Source: Myrica gale (lineage: Eukaryota; Streptophyta; Magnoliopsida; Fagales; Myricaceae). Taken from it: a stretch of DNA of 64,000 bases. The notes under the pieces are model-generated. The model was not told where the DNA came from. It was given only the letters and a program-made list of their open reading frames with translations, and made no database searches. Made by a program: the position numbers and the translations under genes. Of this stretch, positions 59,886 through 64,000 are shown one piece after another. The number at the start of each line of letters is the position of its first letter. Within the stretch, counting starts at the first letter, position 1. The DNA is taken from positions 25,655,001 to 25,719,000 of the forward strand of contig OZ005611.1 of assembly GCA_963930655.1 (NCBI GenBank). Reading direction: 5' to 3'.

Positions 59886-62536
59886 GCACACAAGGAAAAG
59901 GGTCCGGGCCTTCAGTGAAGATCAAGAGACTATGATCAGATCTCTATATGAGAAGTGAGTGTTACTTAGCCTGGTTGTTGGTTGCAATATTAGCTTAAAT
60001 CTTCAATTGCTGGTTACAATGTTAGGTTAAATCTCGTTTTGCTTAATAAGTACTCAAAAGCTATTGAGAAATGCTGATTCTGTTATCTTCTATTCAAAGA
60101 AAAATGTTCTGGTCTTTGTTTGATCTACTCAGATTCAAAGGGCATAAGAGATGTAGCTACATGATTGCTAAAGCATTGGGTGCAGAAAATGAATTCAGTG
60201 CTGTTCAAGTTTCTCATAAACTTAAGCAACTCGGCCTACGTGTTCCTCACAAAAAGACCTTTGAAGCGAATCAGCATCTGAGGGATGAGAATCATAATGA
60301 CTCCTTCAGAGACCAGCACATGACTCACTGTTATCATTAATGAATAGGTAATATCACGTTCATGTGCAGTATAGGGTTCCCTTCGTCAACTTTTGATAAA
60401 ATTAGTAAGTTGAAATCAATCACGTCTATTTTAATCGGGTACAAGTTTGCCTTCCATACATGACTTTTTTTCAAATCTCTCTCTGGGCTGATATTTGAGA
60501 TTGGCAGGTGATGCAATAACATGATAAACCCAATGTCGTACTTATCCCCTAAATCTTGTGATTGTTCTCGATCTTATGGTAATGCACCAAAGAAGGCATT
60601 TTTATTAAAATGAAAACATTGGGTGAAAGTTTTGAAATTTTTTAATGATCTGAAGTTCCATTGGATTATTTCAACATCATTACGAATTCTTTTAGGATAT
60701 TGTTAGTGTTTACATGTCAATATGCCTCACCCCTGGTCACCCTAGCTTGACATAATTGTCATCAAGGGGAAAGTCACTTTGTGCCCCCAAAGCAATCTCA
60801 AATAAGGGTTCTAATTACTACCATTTTTACATATTAAGCCTAAAAACTTTCAAAATTAATCGATTTGCGTACTGAAATAAAATCTGATGGTCAAAATTGT
60901 ACCACATGGATTATTTATTAAACATGTGACATGATTTTGACGGTTTGATTTTTTAAGGGGGCAAATTGATGAAATTTGATAGTTTTATGGTTCATTTTTT
61001 CAAAAATGGTAATTGAGATCCATGTTTGAAATTGCTTTGATAGTTTGGGGGAGCAAAGTGACTTTTTCGCTTGCCATAATTTCATAACTGCATTATTTTG
61101 TTTTTGTTGGCAGTTTTTTTGATTGGGACTCAATTTAAGATAATTATGTATGTTTTAGATACTTTGTGAATTTTAACTAGAGGATCAGCATGTTAAGCCA
61201 GCTTGTTACGTACCCTCCCTATATTAGGAAAACTAAAACGCCCCTTCTTCAGTCAAAATGTGAGAAGGTCTCAACCTCAGCCATCTCGGTATATACAGGC
61301 GGCAATTGCAAATAATTTAGGAAATGGAGCAACGGAGGGTGCTATGGAACAGTATGTTGTTCATCCACCATATTTCTTCTTGCCAGTTAAATATTATTCA
61401 ACTTATTCTACCTTCCTTTAAAATATCGTTCAGGCTGAACTGGGGATTTTCATGTCGCCTTTTCATTTCCAGGGAAAGGAGAATAGTAGTGCAGTTGAAA
61501 TCTGTTGAATGTTGATGTTGTTATACCATCTGTAAAGTATTTTTTATACTAGGAGATGAATAAGAAGTCACAATTGGCTAAAGTCTAAAAAGTGCTTCTT
61601 GGTTGGAAGATATAATATTCACATATTATATTGTGCCGAAAGATCATCCTTCTAAAAATTGTTTTGCATCTACATTCCAAGGATGCTTTGGTGTGAATAA
61701 ACTCCACAGACTTGTATTGAAAAAGAGATGGAGATGAAGGTTTTGGAACAGTTGAGATTGAAGAGGATTTTAGTCAACATGAAAGTCAAAATTGAGGAAT
61801 TTGTAGTGGGAATTTTGATCTTTCTCTAAATATTGGAATCCACGCATAGAAAGAGTATGTTTCGTAATCTACTTCAAAAGTGCTTCGACAGAGTAAATAG
61901 AATGCTAGAACTGAGACAAGCAGAAAGGTCATTGAGCTTTTTATATTTAAAGCTGCATTTCATCTTCATTACACTGTTAAAATTTATAGAGCTGGGTAGT
62001 GTAGGAACGGTTTAATTTCAGCCATCCATTCGGTATTCAGAGGGGGATTGCCTTCGGAGGCAATCCGTCCCCGGGTAGTGTATATTAAGCTGGTTTCTTC
62101 ATGTTCTAGGGAAATTTATATTTAATAAAGAATAACCAATTAAACTAGTAGTGGTTCTCTGAAGAAAGGAGTAGATTCGGCAGAGCTTTTTCTCAGGAGA
62201 ACATGGGACCATTCACTAAGCACATACGAAACTCATCCTATTTCATATCTTTTCAACGTTAGTAGCCAATGCAGAAAGTTGGAATCTGCAGGAATGGATG
62301 TAGATGTGGTTTTCAACCAAGACTGTCTAAATGGAACTGCAAAAGGTGAAGCGACTGTCAAGGGCAGTGGAAATCCGTTGATTGTTTTACGTGTGAACAA
62401 TTTAGATCATTTGTCAGATCAGCAAGCTGATGATCAGTTGAATTTTTTGGAGGATGATGTGGCTCCTATTGCGTCTCCAAAGAGTGTTGTTATGAGAAGG
62501 AAGTTGAGGATGGTACTTGATCTTGAGGACGACTGA
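59886..62536 (+). pseudogene. TIMELESS-like replication fork protein, C-terminal exons only
   Basis: TIMELESS/Tof1 is a replisome protection factor. Exon 59886-59954 encodes HTRKRVRAFSEDQETMIRSL and the next, from 60133, FKGHKRCSYMIAKALGAEN followed by VSHKLKQLGLRVPHKK. The join (GT-AG, K|F) is in frame and gives the Myb-like region of plant TIMELESS. A third block ending at 62536 (LRVNNLDHLSDQQADDQLNF ... RKLRMVLDLEDD) lies downstream, perhaps the last exon starting near 62205 after TTTTCTCAG. The second exon meets a TAA at 60338-60340 before a good donor. The large N-terminal part is not between the chitinase and 59886, so the locus is truncated. Intervening 60350-62200 shows no other recognised exon. 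Confidence 0.6.
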
Positions 62537-63310
62537 GGGGAGCAAGGCTAGGTTTCTCTCATTTTAGTGCATTAAGTTATGATAAACTGCAACTATATAT
62601 AGTGTTACATAATTGTATAATATTCTTCATGAACTTCGTAGGTTTATGTGATATTGTCTCAAACTTATCAGGTTCTCCACCCAGGCAGAACAATGTGGAA
62701 TTGCGTAAAATCCCATTTTTTTGTCGGTCACATACTGTTTTGGGGGCCATAATTAGGCATTGGGTCTCGTTTAATATAATTAGTTTTGTTTGGCCGACCC
62801 AATCTTTGGGTTGGTTTTATTCTTCAGCAAGGTTTAATATGAATCTTTCCCCTTCTGCTATATCGATCTCAGCACATCGATATCATGCAGTGTAATGTGA
62901 TTGATCTATTAACAGTTAAAACTCTTTTCTTCGTTTCTGGGGACTCGTACAGTATAAACTTATGCCTTTGAATATCTCTTCTTTCTAACGTGTACTCTAA
63001 GAAAACTTTTAGATATCAATCATTCCACTTGTTTTCTTCTCCGGTGCTACTTTTTCTTTTTGGTTGGAACCAAATTTTCCTGCGGGTGGTTGGGATTGTT
63101 TCCAACCTTTTGGTAAAATAGGGAGATCAGTTGTGATTGCTGATTGGCTACTTCTAATGAGGAAAGAATGAACAGCAGCTGTAGCGAGTCACCGAAAGTA
63201 TAGTAGTACAGACAAGTCGACATTGGGTTAGGGACGTAATTCTCGATCCACTAGCGAATTAAACAAACAAGCAGAGGAAAAGAATTGCATGCCATCCATT
63301 CTCCTGGTCA
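62537..63310. other. 3' flank, no gene recognised
   Basis: AT-rich, no family-like frame. Confidence 0.4.
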
Positions 63311-63313
63311 TGA

Positions 63314-64000
63314 TGTTTTTTTGAATAATACCGTAAGTCTTCCATTTCAAAAGTTAGAACTATGTAAGAAAAAATCTACATGGAGTCTAACACCAGACTG
63401 CAAAAGAAAATTAGTATGATCCTAAAATGTATGAGGAAAACTATTATATGTTCTACGCTAGATAAAGAGAGCGAGTGATTGATAATGGTAGATGTAACCA
63501 TCAAGATTTATACGGGCTAGAAATAAAAGCGCCGACAACCTGGGGCACAACAAAGCTGCCTACCGAAAGGCTAGAAAAGATCCAAAAAGACCCGAGAAGG
63601 CCACCAGAGAGCCGAAACTTCAAGAAAAGAAACAACTAAGGCCAACAAGGGCTAATACAAACATAAACACAACCTAGAACTAAAACCCCAGCTGGAAACA
63701 AAGAGCAACCAAAAACGAGTGCCGAGAGCCAAAAATGTCGGCAGCTCATGGAGAAGAACGTGCGGCTGTCACTCACGCATGAGGTCCACGGATCGCCGGA
63801 AAGCAGCTTCTTGGTGGCGTTGGGCTTGCCAAAGGTTGTCGGATCCACCCAAGAGGTTTCTAACCTTTGAAAGCCGCCCAAAACATCCTGTAAAAGGAGG
63901 ATCCGGTCGGGCGCGTGGAGCCCACTATTTGCCTTGTTGTGAATTGTCCCGGTCTTGACCAACGTCGTCTTTTTCTATTAGCCTTGTTGTGGAGGTGATC
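63314..64000 (-). mobile_element. Probable poly(A) retroposon, minus orientation, running off the window
   Basis: T-run at 63315-63321. From 63490 rightwards the sequence is markedly GC-richer. On the minus strand it shows phrases typical of the GC-rich retroposons at 8361 and 12834. A minus-strand frame (63636-63962) has no family resemblance. Ends not defined. Confidence 0.35.

Overview
The window is nuclear DNA of a flowering plant, most likely a woody eudicot. The evidence is short exons with GT-AG introns, plant-specific families (ABCC transporter, DYW-type PPR protein, class III chitinase, a plastid-targeted DUF3143 protein), a miR171/miR479-type microRNA cluster, and dense plant transposons (Ty1-copia, hAT, Tourist-like MITEs, tRNA-derived SINE, LINE and other poly(A) retroposons). 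I used no database; names come from recognising motifs and family sequences.

Layout. 1-1277: last exons of an ABCC (MRP-type) transporter. 2040-7128 (minus): complete nine-exon RRP40 exosome gene, with a 643-bp hAT element in intron 4. 8361-15381: a second ABCC copy, 5'-truncated, with stops and frameshifts, and with two transposons in one exon. 15675-17298 (minus): two-exon DUF3143 plastid protein with a SINE in its intron. 17.4-20.3 kb: MITE-rich spacer. 20724-24462: three-exon gene for a probable Treslin/Sld3-like replication factor (1030 aa). 25285-32461: DYW PPR gene split by a young full-length Copia element with a 5-bp target duplication.

34.1-49.2 kb is a tandem segmental duplication (34078-40690 and 43398-49215). 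Each copy holds two microRNA-like hairpins, so there are four MIR171/MIR479-type precursors. Both copies carry private transposon insertions. A cation/H+ exchanger remnant lies between them.

50.9-64 kb: hAT elements with exact 8-bp target duplications, a CACTA-type terminus, a SINE fragment, a class III chitinase with a duplicated TATA-box segment and a frameshift in its signal peptide, and 3' exons of a TIMELESS-like gene.

Genes that look functional are RRP40, the DUF3143 gene, the Treslin-like gene and perhaps ABCC copy 1. The ABCC copy 2, PPR, chitinase, CHX and TIMELESS-like loci are broken or partial. There is no operon-like logic. The theme is gene and microRNA duplication followed by transposon-driven decay.
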